Source of the DNA: Flavobacteriaceae bacterium
GTDB lineage: Bacteria > Bacteroidota > Bacteroidia > Flavobacteriales > Flavobacteriaceae
Assembly (NCBI GenBank): GCA_947488595.1
Contig: CANKZI010000002.1
Location: 1-64,000 of the forward strand
Length of the DNA stretch: 64,000 bases
Direction of reading: 5' to 3'
The translations under genes and the position numbers were made by a program. Each line of letters starts with the position of its first letter. Within the stretch, counting starts at the first letter, position 1. Of this stretch, positions 1-8,658 are shown one piece after another. Under the pieces are notes generated by a model. That model was not told where the DNA came from and made no database searches. It worked only from the letters and a program-made list of their open reading frames with translations.

Positions 1-1949
1 GTGGTGGTATTAATATCAATATCGTTGATGGAGTTACTAGGCAAAGGGGAATTACTGGTAGTAAATTGCTGCAAGGTCTCTTGTCCGTTTGCCGAAAAAA
101 GAAAAACACCAGCATCCAAAGTGCCCACCCATTTGTTATTGGCGCCGTCCACCATAATATCAGTAATAAATTGTTCGTCTAACAGCTCTGCGCCAACGCC
201 TTCTTCTTCGATAATAATCGCATTGGTGGTGAGGTCTTCTTCGGCGGTAAACCGATCCACGCTCGATAAAATGCGCAATCCTTTTCGCGTGCCAATCCAC
301 ATTTGGTTTCGGGTATCAATCGCAATGGCTTGAACGGATGGAGAGGGCAGATTGCCTTCGTCTGACCCTTCGGTAATTATTTTAAATTGAGGATTAACAG
401 CTTCATTAAAACCAATTAGTCCATCTGAGTTTGTCGCCATCCATTTGGTGTTATTTTTATCTACCACTAATTTTCCGAATCGACTGTTTCTGACATTCTG
501 CAAAATACTTTCAAAACCATACGATTGCCATTGCCCATTGGCCCGCAATACTTTTAATGCTTTTGGCACCAATCCGTTGGTCAGCCACAAATTTCCCGCT
601 TTGTCATAAGCACTTTGTTCAAGTCGAATATCTGGATTGTCGGGCGAAGTAATTTCGAGTCCATTGCTGCCTGTATTGGTATGATTGAGCGTGGTTACCA
701 ACACATCGTTTTCAAACTTGAGCAAGCCCGAAAAATAAGAGCTGACAAAAATTTGATTTTCGTTGGCTGGATTTACGGTAACGCGAACCAAGTTGGGGGC
801 GTTCAATGCTTCGTATGGAATGTTGAGCCAACCGTTTTCGGAGTTGAATTTGCTAATGCCAAAAAACTGCAGAGGATTGGGATCATAATCGACGGTATAG
901 CCACCATAAACCGCCCAAAGATTGTTGGTGGTGGAGTTAATCGAAAAAATATTGTTCTTTATTGGTCCACTAGGGCTAATAAAATTAAAAGTGGTTGGAT
1001 TGTCTAATGCAGTAGTAATTACACCGTGTCGACGGCTGCCAATATACAAAGTGTTGTTGAGAATCGTCGCACAAGTGAACTGGGCAAAAATTTCGGGAAT
1101 AAAATAATTATCTACCCTAATCTGAAGGGCAAATTGTTCGTTGTAAATAAAAACAGTATCGGGTGTAGTAATTAAAAGTCCCGTAGCTGTCGTTCTCATA
1201 TCGACAGCAGTAGGCGAAAGCGGTGTGCCAAAGTTAAAAAAACCTGTGCCATTGGTCGATCTTACTATTTGTCCCGAAGTAGCAATAGCAAATAGGTTAT
1301 CTTGAAAAGTGACGATATTCGAAAAATTCCCCGAGGCTACCGTAATCCATTGGTTGGCATCGATGAGATTGGGATTGGTTATTTCGGCCCTTTTGATGCC
1401 TTCGGTTGCGGTTGCTGCATAAATATAACCATTCAAAATAGCAGTTTGTGCAACGACAATTTCTGAAGCAATACTGCCAATAAAATAAGTATCGCCAAAT
1501 TGCAAAGTCGATAAGTTGTATTGTACAATGCCGAAATCGCAACCAATATAAACCATGCCATCGATTTCGTTAAAATGGTTGATTTTTTTGATGTTGGGCG
1601 GAATCTGTTTGTTCAAAATATCGACAACTGTGGTAATGGTGCCGTCGGGTTGAATAACAATCATCAATCCGTTTTCGTATCCGATAAGGGTTTTGTTAAA
1701 AGTCGTGCTATAATAGACAGACGAGATACTTTGGCTCGGAAGCCCATCAATGGTATTGGTAGTTTTGATTTCGTTGGTCAGATTGCTTCTTGAAAAAAGC
1801 GCGTTTTGCGAAGCGGCAAAAAAAGTATTTTCGGATTGCGTAATATCAATAATGGTGTTGTATGAAAAATAGCCTTTCCAAAGTTGGTTGTTTTGACAAA
1901 AACTATTTTGTAAGGTTAAAGCAAAAATAAGGATGAAAAAATATTTCAT
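1..1949 (-). CDS. porZ: PorZ-like T9SS beta-propeller protein (3' partial)
   Basis: The frame is open from the ATG at 1949 to the window edge (649 codons, no stop), so the C-terminus lies outside. Residues 1-19 form a signal peptide (MKYFFILIFALTL, ending near FCQ). After it comes WKGYFSYNTIIDI, which resembles the start of the PorZ N-terminal propeller. Many blade-like repeats follow, such as MWIGTRKGLRIL and KWVGTLDAGVFLF, typical of two-component-regulator propellers. PorZ is known as a surface-associated component of the type IX secretion attachment complex. The two T9SS-sorted proteases at 35-40 kb would be clients of that system. A different propeller protein remains possible, because the diagnostic C-terminal domain is not visible. 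Confidence 0.72.
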   Translation of the reverse strand, partial: MKYFFILIFALTLQNSFCQNNQLWKGYFSYNTIIDITQSENTFFAASQNALFSRSNLTNEIKTTNTIDGLPSQSISSVYYSTTFNKTLIGYENGLMIVIQPDGTITTVVDILNKQIPPNIKKINHFNEIDGMVYIGCDFGIVQYNLSTLQFGDTYFIGSIASEIVVAQTAILNGYIYAATATEGIKRAEITNPNLIDANQWITVASGNFSNIVTFQDNLFAIATSGQIVRSTNGTGFFNFGTPLSPTAVDMRTTATGLLITTPDTVFIYNEQFALQIRVDNYFIPEIFAQFTCATILNNTLYIGSRRHGVITTALDNPTTFNFISPSGPIKNNIFSINSTTNNLWAVYGGYTVDYDPNPLQFFGISKFNSENGWLNIPYEALNAPNLVRVTVNPANENQIFVSSYFSGLLKFENDVLVTTLNHTNTGSNGLEITSPDNPDIRLEQSAYDKAGNLWLTNGLVPKALKVLRANGQWQSYGFESILQNVRNSRFGKLVVDKNNTKWMATNSDGLIGFNEAVNPQFKIITEGSDEGNLPSPSVQAIAIDTRNQMWIGTRKGLRILSSVDRFTAEEDLTTNAIIIEEEGVGAELLDEQFITDIMVDGANNKWVGTLDAGVFLFSANGQETLQQFTTSNSPLPSNSINDIDINTT

Positions 1950-1969
1950 TTTGATGGATTATAAGAGGA

Positions 1970-1977
1970 CAAATATA
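1970..1977 (-). promoter_or_regulatory. Candidate -7 element of the porZ-like gene
   Basis: On the minus strand the sequence reads TATATTTG, an exact match to the Bacteroidota -7 motif TAnnTTTG, 20 nt before the start codon. No clear -33 element is seen. Confidence 0.5.
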
Positions 1978-2025
1978 AGACAAAACGTTATTTTTTCGAT
2001 TATAATATGTTTTCTGAAAAGGATT

Positions 2026-3176
2026 TTATGATAGTTCCAAATTATCTTTTGGTTTAGCTATTTCGAAAATTAAATAAGGTAAAACTATCGACAAATACGA
2101 TATATCATATTTATTTTTAATTATAGACGCATTAAAACCGTGTGTTATACCAAACCATATAGAAGCAACAATTGTTGGAAATAGCATTAAAACGATAGAA
2201 AATCGAAATAGTGAAGTATTAAAATTTTGAATTTTAAAAGAGTAATAAAAAGGCAATACCACATCCAAAACATGAATATAAGATGGTAAATAACTGGTTT
2301 GCAAAACCAAAGGATTGTAATTTTTCAAAATTTCGATTGACGGACAGTTGATTGTTACAATTGCGATCAAGCACCCAAAAGTTGCTAAAAAAACAATAAT
2401 GGTTTTTAATTTTGCTTTATTATCCGCTTCGCAAAAAGGTTTGAAAAACAAAAGCGTCAATGGAATAGCAACAATACCTCTTTTTAAAATTAGAAAAGCA
2501 GTTGAAAATCCCAATAAATAAGGTTTTGAAAACAAATCATCTTTAAATTTTGATTGCCAAATTAACACAAAACAGAAACAAATTATCATGTTGCTCATTA
2601 AATCGCTAATGGCAAATATTTCCCACCAAAAAGCAGGAGATACTATTAAAAGTAGGAGATATTTAATAGCATGTTGAACCGTTGTGAATTTAAATAGCGT
2701 GTAAGAAAGAAATAAGAAGCAAAAATTTGAAGATAACCAACATTGCCCAAAAGATAAAAAGGGATTCCCAAAACCAATAATCCCGGAAAATTAGAAGTTC
2801 TGCCGTTCAAATGGTCAATGGCTGTATAAGGGTATTCGCCATTTAATAATGCACTTATAGCTACATCTATGGCAGACCATCTATCTACTTTTAAACTATT
2901 TCCATCGGTATAAAAAGTAACTAAAAAAATGATTGTAACAACGAGAAACACGAAGGTTTTAAAACACAATTTAATATTCAGATTTTGAATCAATTTAATT
3001 TTAAAAATATCTTTAAAAAGAAAAAAACTCGAAATTAAAGTATATATAATAAGCACCAAATACACACTAATAAAATTTTGTCTGAAACCATATTTGTAAA
3101 TAAATAAGAGATTTATAAACAGGAATACAATTTTTAAGGTTGCCGTTAAAAGATTATTGGTTTTAATAAAGGGCAT
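2026..3176 (-). pseudogene. Membrane glycosyltransferase-like gene broken by one frameshift
   Basis: Two adjacent minus-strand frames appear to be one gene. The first (3176 to about 2700) encodes hydrophobic helices and the loop DRWSAIDVAISALLNGEYPY. The second continues to 2026 and is open upstream of its first ATG, reading LLLLIVSPAFWWEIFAISDL before MSNMIICF. The frames differ by one base and meet near 2704-2712, in a run that reads TTTCTTTCTT on the coding strand. Restoring one base gives a single protein of about 383 residues with about ten membrane segments. The loop with DRW and NGEYPY and the WWE..AISDL..N motif suggest a GT-C-type polyprenol-sugar glycosyltransferase of the kind common in flavobacteria; this is recognition by pattern only. 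The break may be a real mutation or a homopolymer sequencing error. Confidence 0.6.
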
Positions 3177-3264
3177 AAAATAATAGATAAATATTTACAA
3201 AACGATAGAATCAGTTATGTGCTTGAAATATTTTTTTTGTAAATCTATAAAACTTTAAACTTAC

Positions 3265-3301
3265 AAAAAAGCCCTTTTTTCAATCCGAAAAAAGGGCTTT
3301 T
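3265..3301 (-). terminator. Rho-independent terminator after gdhA
   Basis: A perfect stem (AAAAGCCCTTTTTTC paired with GAAAAAAGGGCTTTT) with a 5-nt loop lies 20 nt beyond the gdhA stop. In the minus direction it ends in a T run. Confidence 0.8.
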
Positions 3302-3320
3302 ACTATATATAAATTAAAAT

Positions 3321-4664
3321 TTACACCACACCTTGGGCCAACATGGCGTCGGCAACTTTAACAAATCCTGCGATATTGGCGCCTTTAACATAATCAACAT
3401 AACCATTACCGTCTGAACCATATTGCACGCATGAAGCATGAATATCGAGCATGATTCTTTTTAATCTTTCATCTACTTCTTCTGAGGTCCAACTCAAACG
3501 CAATGAGTTTTGCGACATTTCTAATCCTGATGTAGCCACACCGCCAGCGTTAGACGCTTTTCCAGGCGCAAATAATATTTTGGCTTTTTGAAAAACCGTT
3601 ACCGCTTCTGGTGTCGATGGCATATTAGCACCTTCGGCAACACAAATACATCCGTTGGCAACTAAGGCTTTCGCTTCGTCTTCGTTCAATTCGTTTTGTG
3701 TTGCACAAGGCAAAGCCACATCACATTTTACTTCCCACGGACGTTTGCCTGCCACATATTTTGCATTAGGATATTTATTCAGATAATCGCTGATTCTGCC
3801 GTAATTGACGTTTTTGATTTCCATAACGTAAGCCAATTTCTCGGCATCAATTCCGTCAGCATCATAAATATATCCAGCAGAGTCTGACATGGTAACTACT
3901 TTTCCGCCCAATTGCGTGGCTTTTTCAGCAGCATATTGCGCTACATTTCCAGAGCCCGAAACCACAACGGTTTTGCCTTGAAAACTGTCGCCTTTGGTTT
4001 GCAACATGCTTTGTGCAAAATACACATCGCCATAACCTGTTGCCTCTGGACGAATCAAAGAGCCTCCAAATGAAATTCCTTTTCCGGTTAAAACACCTGT
4101 AAATTCGTTTCTTAATCTTTTGTATTGTCCGAACATATAGCCCACTTCACGTCCACCAACGCCGATATCTCCTGCTGGAACGTCGGTGTTTCCGCCGATA
4201 TGTTTTGATAATTCGGTCATAAATGCCTGACAAAAACGCATTACTTCGTTGTCTGATTTTCCTTTTGGATCAAAATCGGCACCACCTTTTCCGCCACCCA
4301 TTGGCAAAGTAGTCAAACTGTTTTTGAACGTTTGTTCGAAAGCCAAAAATTTCAAGATGCTTAAATTTACTGATGGATGAAAACGAATTCCGCCTTTGTA
4401 TGGGCCTATAGCCGAATTCATTTGGATACGGTAACCACGATTGACGTTGGTGTTACCCGCATCGTCGGTCCAAACTACACGAAACATAATAATGCGTTCC
4501 GATTCGACCATTCGCTCCAAAAGCATTTTGTTTTGGTATTTTTTATTTTCTTCAATAAACGGAATTACCGTTTCGGCAACTTCGTGAACAGCCTGCATGA
4601 ATTCGGGCTCGTTTGGATTTCTTTTAGCAACCGCTTCAACAAATAATTGAATACTTTTTGACAT
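3321..4664 (-). CDS. gdhA: NADP-specific glutamate dehydrogenase
   Basis: This enzyme makes L-glutamate from 2-oxoglutarate, ammonia and NADPH in the cytoplasm. The 447 residues equal the usual length of the hexameric bacterial form. KGGIRFHP (90-97) and PMGGGKGGADFDP (121-133, with the catalytic Lys126) are the substrate-site signatures. A dinucleotide-binding segment VVVSGSGNVAQYAAE lies mid-protein, and the C-terminal SNAGGVATSGLEMSQNS is typical. The gene is monocistronic, with its own promoter at 4712-4743 and a strong terminator. Confidence 0.97.
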   Translation of the reverse strand: MSKSIQLFVEAVAKRNPNEPEFMQAVHEVAETVIPFIEENKKYQNKMLLERMVESERIIMFRVVWTDDAGNTNVNRGYRIQMNSAIGPYKGGIRFHPSVNLSILKFLAFEQTFKNSLTTLPMGGGKGGADFDPKGKSDNEVMRFCQAFMTELSKHIGGNTDVPAGDIGVGGREVGYMFGQYKRLRNEFTGVLTGKGISFGGSLIRPEATGYGDVYFAQSMLQTKGDSFQGKTVVVSGSGNVAQYAAEKATQLGGKVVTMSDSAGYIYDADGIDAEKLAYVMEIKNVNYGRISDYLNKYPNAKYVAGKRPWEVKCDVALPCATQNELNEDEAKALVANGCICVAEGANMPSTPEAVTVFQKAKILFAPGKASNAGGVATSGLEMSQNSLRLSWTSEEVDERLKRIMLDIHASCVQYGSDGNGYVDYVKGANIAGFVKVADAMLAQGVV

Positions 4665-4711
4665 GATGTATAAGTTAATAACGTTTAAGAAAACGTTTTC
4701 GTTTGATAGGA

Positions 4712-4743
4712 CAAAGATACATTTTATAAAAATATAGGCGCAA
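4712..4743 (-). promoter_or_regulatory. gdhA promoter
   Basis: The minus strand has TATCTTTG (4712-4719), matching TAnnTTTG, with TTG 21 nt upstream (4741-4743). It lies 48 nt before the gdhA start codon. Confidence 0.6.
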
Positions 4744-4892
4744 TTTTTTTTATATTCTCAATAGAATTATCTTTTCGTTAAGAAATCTTAAGGATAAGTG
4801 TATTTTATGTAGCTTTTTAAACCAATATGTTATAATTTGCGCAACTAAACAAGTATTTATTTATTTTATTTTATAAGTGGATGCTATTTTTA

Positions 4893-4900
4893 TATATTTG
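4893..4900 (+). promoter_or_regulatory. Candidate -7 element for the secreted protein gene
   Basis: TATATTTG lies 27 nt before the ATG at 4928. It falls inside the longer open frame that begins at 4877, which argues for the downstream start. Confidence 0.5.
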
Positions 4901-4927
4901 TCAAGATTTGAAAAGATTTCCCTACTA

Positions 4928-5731
4928 ATGTTTAACAAAACAATTTTTGCCATCTGTGTTCTATTTGGTTGTGCGCCAACTATTCATGCGCAATTTGGAT
5001 ATTCTTCTGAAATCGGTGTCATTGCTGGTCCAGTTGCCTTTCAATCAGACTATGGTGCTCGTTATGATTTAGGTACCAATGCAGGTAATACTGGTATTGG
5101 CGTTGGTTTTGTTCATTATTTGAATCTTGCGTTCGACTCCTCTTGTGGTTGCTTTACCCGACAAACGTATTTTAATGACCATTTTAAAATAAGGTCTGAG
5201 ATTTCATACAGCAAAACCGAGCTACAGCATTTTGGTAATTATGTTGAGAAAGACAATGGCTCTTTAGGTGTCGAACAGCTTAAAGCGATGCGTGGTTCAG
5301 TCGAGGTGACTAATGTAGGTATGCAACTAGAATTTTATCCTTTTAGTGTTCGCGATTTTACAGAATTTGTTGGAGGTTTTGCGCCTTTTGTGAGTGTGGG
5401 TGCCCAATATAGTTTTTATAATCCTAAAGCCTACTCTTTGCTAGGACCGTTAGGATTAACACAAACTACTTTTCCTAAATATTTAGCGCCATCCGATGGC
5501 AGACCACATGGTTATTCTAGCGATAATGGAAACATTTGGACGGTTGTTTCTAGTATTGGTTCGCGTTATAAATTGTCGCCAGTGTCAGATTTAATGGTCG
5601 ATTTGAGATTGCAATATTATTTTTCAAATTGGGTTGACGGACTTAATCCCAATCCAGAAATATACACAGAAAATAAAGCCAACGACTGGTTGGTTTGGTT
5701 TAATGTGGGTTATATTTATTATATCGAATAA
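4928..5731 (+). CDS. Secreted flavobacterial protein, probably outer-membrane barrel-like (THC0290_0291-type)
   Basis: The ATG at 4928 is preferred over 4877 because it starts a clean signal peptide (MFNKTIFAICVLF, cleavage near IHAQ) and lies just after the promoter motif. The mature protein of about 245 residues opens with FGYSSEIGVIAGPVAFQSDY and alternates short beta strands with polar turns, ending in an aromatic strand (WFNVGYIYYIE), as outer-membrane barrels do. The opening and the phrase NAGNTGIGVGFVHYLN recall a flavobacterial family of unknown function named THC0290_0291. Two cysteines occur in SSCGCF. The gene is transcribed alone and ends at a shared terminator. Function is unknown. 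Confidence 0.75.
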   Translation: MFNKTIFAICVLFGCAPTIHAQFGYSSEIGVIAGPVAFQSDYGARYDLGTNAGNTGIGVGFVHYLNLAFDSSCGCFTRQTYFNDHFKIRSEISYSKTELQHFGNYVEKDNGSLGVEQLKAMRGSVEVTNVGMQLEFYPFSVRDFTEFVGGFAPFVSVGAQYSFYNPKAYSLLGPLGLTQTTFPKYLAPSDGRPHGYSSDNGNIWTVVSSIGSRYKLSPVSDLMVDLRLQYYFSNWVDGLNPNPEIYTENKANDWLVWFNVGYIYYIE

Positions 5732-5746
5732 AAATCACATAGTAAC

Positions 5747-5786
5747 AAAAAATCCCGATTGCTAATTTAGACATCGGGATTTTTTT
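5747..5786. terminator. Bidirectional terminator between convergent genes
   Basis: ATCCCGAT (with a preceding A run) pairs with ATCGGGAT followed by a T run, across a 13-nt loop. It separates the secreted-protein gene from the trans-sulfuration gene and would work in both directions. Confidence 0.8.
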
Positions 5787-5798
5787 ATGAAATTTATT

Positions 5799-6941
5799 TT
5801 AGTCTAAAGCCTGCTTTAAATCTTCAATTAAATCATCGGCATCTTCGACACCAACGCTCAATCGCACCAAATCATCAGTAATTCCGATTGCAGCTCGTTT
5901 GTCCTCCGGAATTGAAGCATGCGTCATCAAAGCCGGATGGTTGGCTAGGGATTCAACGCCACCTAAAGATTCGGCCAAAGTAAACACTTTTAGTTTTTCT
6001 AAAAATAAAATAGCGTCTACTTTTTTTCCAGACGCGAATGTAAATGAAACCATTCCGCCAAAGCCTTTCATCTGTTTTTTTGCAATTTCATGAAATGGAT
6101 GGCTTGGCAATCCTGGATAATAAACGGTTTTTATTTTTGGATGGCTGTTCAAAAAAGCCACTACTTTTTCGCCATTTTCACAATGTCTTTGCACACGCAA
6201 ATGCAACGTTTTTATACCTCTTAAAACCAAAAACGAATCCATTGGCCCTAAAGTCGCGCCAGTAGCAAACTGTTGAAAATGCAATTGTTCCCCTAGTGCT
6301 TCGTCTTTTATAATCAATGCGCCAGCAATTACATCTGAATGGCCACCCAAATATTTTGTTGCCGAGTGCATCACAATATCAGCACCCAAGTCCAATGGTT
6401 TTTGAAGATAAGGCGTTGCAAAAGTATTGTCAACAGCAAAAAGAATATTTTTTGATTTAGTTATAGTAGCAATGGCTTCGATATCGGCCAGTTTCATTAA
6501 AGGATTGGTAGGCGTCTCCACCCAAACCAATTTGGTATTTTCGGTGATTAGCGATTGAAATTTTTCAATATCGGTCATATCAACAAAATGGAATTTGATT
6601 CCAGAGTCTCTGTATATACGTGTAAACATTCGGTAAGTTCCACCATACAAATCGTCCATAGCAATAATTTCATCACCCGCTTTAAAAGAACGCAACAAAC
6701 AATCGGTTGCTGCCAATCCAGACGAAAATGCCAATCCGCGCGTGCCATTTTCTATACTCGCCAAAGCGTGTTCTAATGCTGTTCGCGTTGGGTTCGAAGC
6801 ACGACTGTACTCATAATCGCCAATCGGCTTCCCAGGACTTGATTGTACAAATGTAGAGGTTTGATAAACTGGTGGCATAACGGCGCCCGTGCTTGGATCG
6901 TGGTGCTGTCCGCCATGAATAACTTTGGTATTGAATTTCAT
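5799..6941 (-). CDS. Cys/Met-metabolism PLP enzyme (cystathionine gamma-synthase/lyase)
   Basis: A fold-type I PLP enzyme of the trans-sulfuration family, 380 residues, the normal length. The PLP lysine is K196 in SATKYLGGHSDV, and the phosphate-binding stretch SSGLAATDCLL and the tyrosine/arginine segment DYEYSRASNPTR (42-53) are present. The family includes cystathionine gamma-synthase (metB), gamma-lyase and methionine gamma-lyase, which motif reading cannot separate reliably. ESLGGVESLANHPALMTHAS fits synthase or lyase best. It is divergent from the lipoprotein gene at 7042 and has its own promoter. Confidence 0.92.
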   Translation of the reverse strand: MKFNTKVIHGGQHHDPSTGAVMPPVYQTSTFVQSSPGKPIGDYEYSRASNPTRTALEHALASIENGTRGLAFSSGLAATDCLLRSFKAGDEIIAMDDLYGGTYRMFTRIYRDSGIKFHFVDMTDIEKFQSLITENTKLVWVETPTNPLMKLADIEAIATITKSKNILFAVDNTFATPYLQKPLDLGADIVMHSATKYLGGHSDVIAGALIIKDEALGEQLHFQQFATGATLGPMDSFLVLRGIKTLHLRVQRHCENGEKVVAFLNSHPKIKTVYYPGLPSHPFHEIAKKQMKGFGGMVSFTFASGKKVDAILFLEKLKVFTLAESLGGVESLANHPALMTHASIPEDKRAAIGITDDLVRLSVGVEDADDLIEDLKQALD

Positions 6942-6970
6942 CTTGTGTCTCTTTAGGCTAAAAATTTTGA

Positions 6971-7000
6971 CAAATTTACCGTTTAATTTATTCTAAGCAA
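6971..7000 (-). promoter_or_regulatory. Promoter of the trans-sulfuration gene
   Basis: On the minus strand TAAATTTG (6971-6978) has TTG at 6998-7000 upstream with exactly 19 nt between them, the consensus spacing for the Bacteroidota housekeeping sigma factor. It is 29 nt before the ATG. Confidence 0.65.
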
Positions 7001-7012
7001 CAGACAAGATGC

Positions 7013-7020
7013 TACCTTTG
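7013..7020 (+). promoter_or_regulatory. Candidate -7 element of the DUF3298 lipoprotein gene
   Basis: TACCTTTG lies 21 nt upstream of the ATG at 7042 and matches TAnnTTTG. No -33 element is evident. Confidence 0.5.
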
Positions 7021-7041
7021 TAATTAATTAACACTTTTAAA

Positions 7042-7785
7042 ATGAAATATTTTTTGACGCTTGCCATAACCTTATTGTTTTTCAGCAGTTGTAAAAACGA
7101 ATTGACTTTTGAAGAAAGGGCTTACCATCAAATAAGTGCGCTTCCGTGCGAAAAAGATTGTCCGCATGTAGATGTAAAAATTCCTTTTGCTAAAAATGTG
7201 CCGATTGTTGCCGATAGTATCAATAAAAAGGTTTTTTTGACAATGAAAGAAATTATTTACTTTGGCGAAAAACCATACGAATCAAGCGATTATGACGAAT
7301 TGTTGACTTCGTTTATTGGATCTTACGAAAAAATTCAGAAAGAGGCACCCGAGGAGCAAATCGGTTGGGAAGCCGAAATCACGGGACGCGTAATCTATGC
7401 TTCTGACGAAGTATTAAATATAGAAATTAAGCATTACAGTTATACCGGTGGCGCGCATGGCTACAGTGGCAAAAGATCATTACTGTTTGACCCTGCAACG
7501 GGAAAAGCGATCGAAAATCAAAATTTGTTTAAAGACACCAATACATTCAAGGCTTTCGCCGAAAAAAGATTCAGAACAGCTTTTCAACTCAACGAAAATG
7601 AGTCAATTAATTCTAACGGATTGATGTTTGAAGACGGAATTTTTCAGTTGCCACAGACTTATTTTTTTACAGATAAAGGCTTTTTGTTGTATTATAATGT
7701 TTACGAAATTGCATCGTACGCCGATGGTCCTAAGCAATTGTTGCTTTCTTATCAGGACATGCAGCCTTACTTGGTTGCTAAATGA
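7042..7785 (+). CDS. DUF3298/DUF4163-type lipoprotein
   Basis: A 247-residue exported lipoprotein: the hydrophobic start MKYFLTLAITLLFFSSC ends at the lipobox cysteine (C17). The body follows the DUF4163-DUF3298 layout seen in RsiV-like proteins: an early domain around IKHYSYTGGAHGYS (the conserved TGGAHG motif) and a later part with LFKDTNTFKAFAEKRF and FFTDKGFLLYYNVYEIASYA, the typical DUF3298 ending. Its biochemical role is not established; relatives of RsiV bind lysozyme, but no anti-sigma domain is present here. Its 3' end overlaps the convergent DinB gene by 8 nt. Confidence 0.85.
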   Translation: MKYFLTLAITLLFFSSCKNELTFEERAYHQISALPCEKDCPHVDVKIPFAKNVPIVADSINKKVFLTMKEIIYFGEKPYESSDYDELLTSFIGSYEKIQKEAPEEQIGWEAEITGRVIYASDEVLNIEIKHYSYTGGAHGYSGKRSLLFDPATGKAIENQNLFKDTNTFKAFAEKRFRTAFQLNENESINSNGLMFEDGIFQLPQTYFFTDKGFLLYYNVYEIASYADGPKQLLLSYQDMQPYLVAK

Positions 7786-8233
7786 ATTTTTTAATGCCCA
7801 TCATAATACCAGTATGAATGGCTTCGTGATAGCAGTTAAATGCCATTGCATCAGTTGCATTTTTTAAAACAATTCCTGTCATTGTTGTAAATTCTAGGTA
7901 GTTTTTAAATAGGTTATTGTTAAAATCGGTTTCGGTTTGATCTATCGTTTTGAGCACTAACGACTTAATTGCTTCATATTCTTCTTGTGTTACTTGTTCC
8001 TCTGGTTTGGTACCGCGTTTGTATTTGTCAATAATCGCGTCAGAAACCATCATGGGCAAACCCGATAGTTTGTAAACCAACATTTGTTGCACCACGACAA
8101 TATGTCCAATGTTCCAAATCAAGTTGTTGTTAAAACCTTCCGGAATGGTATTGAGTTGTGACAGGCTATAATTTTCTAAAAATTGTGACAAAATTTTTCT
8201 GCTGGCCTGTGTAATTTCAAATGTTTGTTTCAT
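7778..8233 (-). CDS. DinB-family protein
   Basis: 151 residues with the DinB four-helix-bundle pattern: an N-terminal helix, then LIWNIGHIVVVQQMLVYKL carrying the first metal-ligand histidine, and the C-terminal HEAIHTGIMMGIKK with two more histidines. DinB proteins are metal-binding and some are thiol-dependent transferases; the substrate here is unknown. It is convergent with the lipoprotein gene and divergent from the ArsC-like gene at 8308. Confidence 0.88.
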   Translation of the reverse strand: MKQTFEITQASRKILSQFLENYSLSQLNTIPEGFNNNLIWNIGHIVVVQQMLVYKLSGLPMMVSDAIIDKYKRGTKPEEQVTQEEYEAIKSLVLKTIDQTETDFNNNLFKNYLEFTTMTGIVLKNATDAMAFNCYHEAIHTGIMMGIKKFI

Positions 8234-8307
8234 GATTTAAATTTTTGAATAAAAATAATCATTTTAAATTTCAAATGAATTTTCTTTGTAATCATAAATA
8301 ACATCCG

Positions 8308-8658
8308 ATGAACAAAATATTTTATCTCGCTTCTTGTGATACCTGTCGAAAAATTATAAAAACGCTACCAAAAGACAACAATTTGATTTTTCACGACATC
8401 AAGCAGGATCCAATTTCGATTGAAGAATTGGAACAAATGCACCAACTTTCGGGAAGTTATCAAGCACTTTTTAGCAAAAAAGCCCAATTGTATAAATCAA
8501 TGGACTTAAAAAATAAATCCTTGACCGAAAGCGATTATAAAAAATACCTTTTAGAACATTATACTTTTTTGAGCCGCCCAGTTTTTATTATTAATAACAA
8601 AATTTATATCGGTAACAGTCAAAAAAACATTAATGAAGTTTTAGCCGTTTTAAAATAA
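8308..8658 (+). CDS. ArsC/Spx-family thioredoxin-fold protein
   Basis: A 116-residue protein of the arsenate reductase (ArsC/YffB/Spx) family. The N-terminal IFYLASCDTCRKIIKTL has the C-x-x-C site after the first strand, and the SRPVFIINNKIYIG stretch holds the cis-Pro-like RP of the family (usually KRP). The classical ArsC arginine triad is not obvious, so arsenate reduction is not implied; a YffB-like thiol redox role is equally likely. Its stop codon overlaps the start of the following transporter by one base (TAATG), implying translational coupling. Confidence 0.85.
   Translation: MNKIFYLASCDTCRKIIKTLPKDNNLIFHDIKQDPISIEELEQMHQLSGSYQALFSKKAQLYKSMDLKNKSLTESDYKKYLLEHYTFLSRPVFIINNKIYIGNSQKNINEVLAVLK

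Noticed and set aside
615..1793. Plus-strand frames across the porZ-like gene
   Set aside because: The minus frame from 1949 is open over the whole stretch with signal peptide and propeller motifs, so the plus frames are shadows.
4877..4927. Upstream start for the secreted protein gene
   Set aside because: The promoter motif TATATTTG lies inside this segment and the signal peptide begins at 4928.
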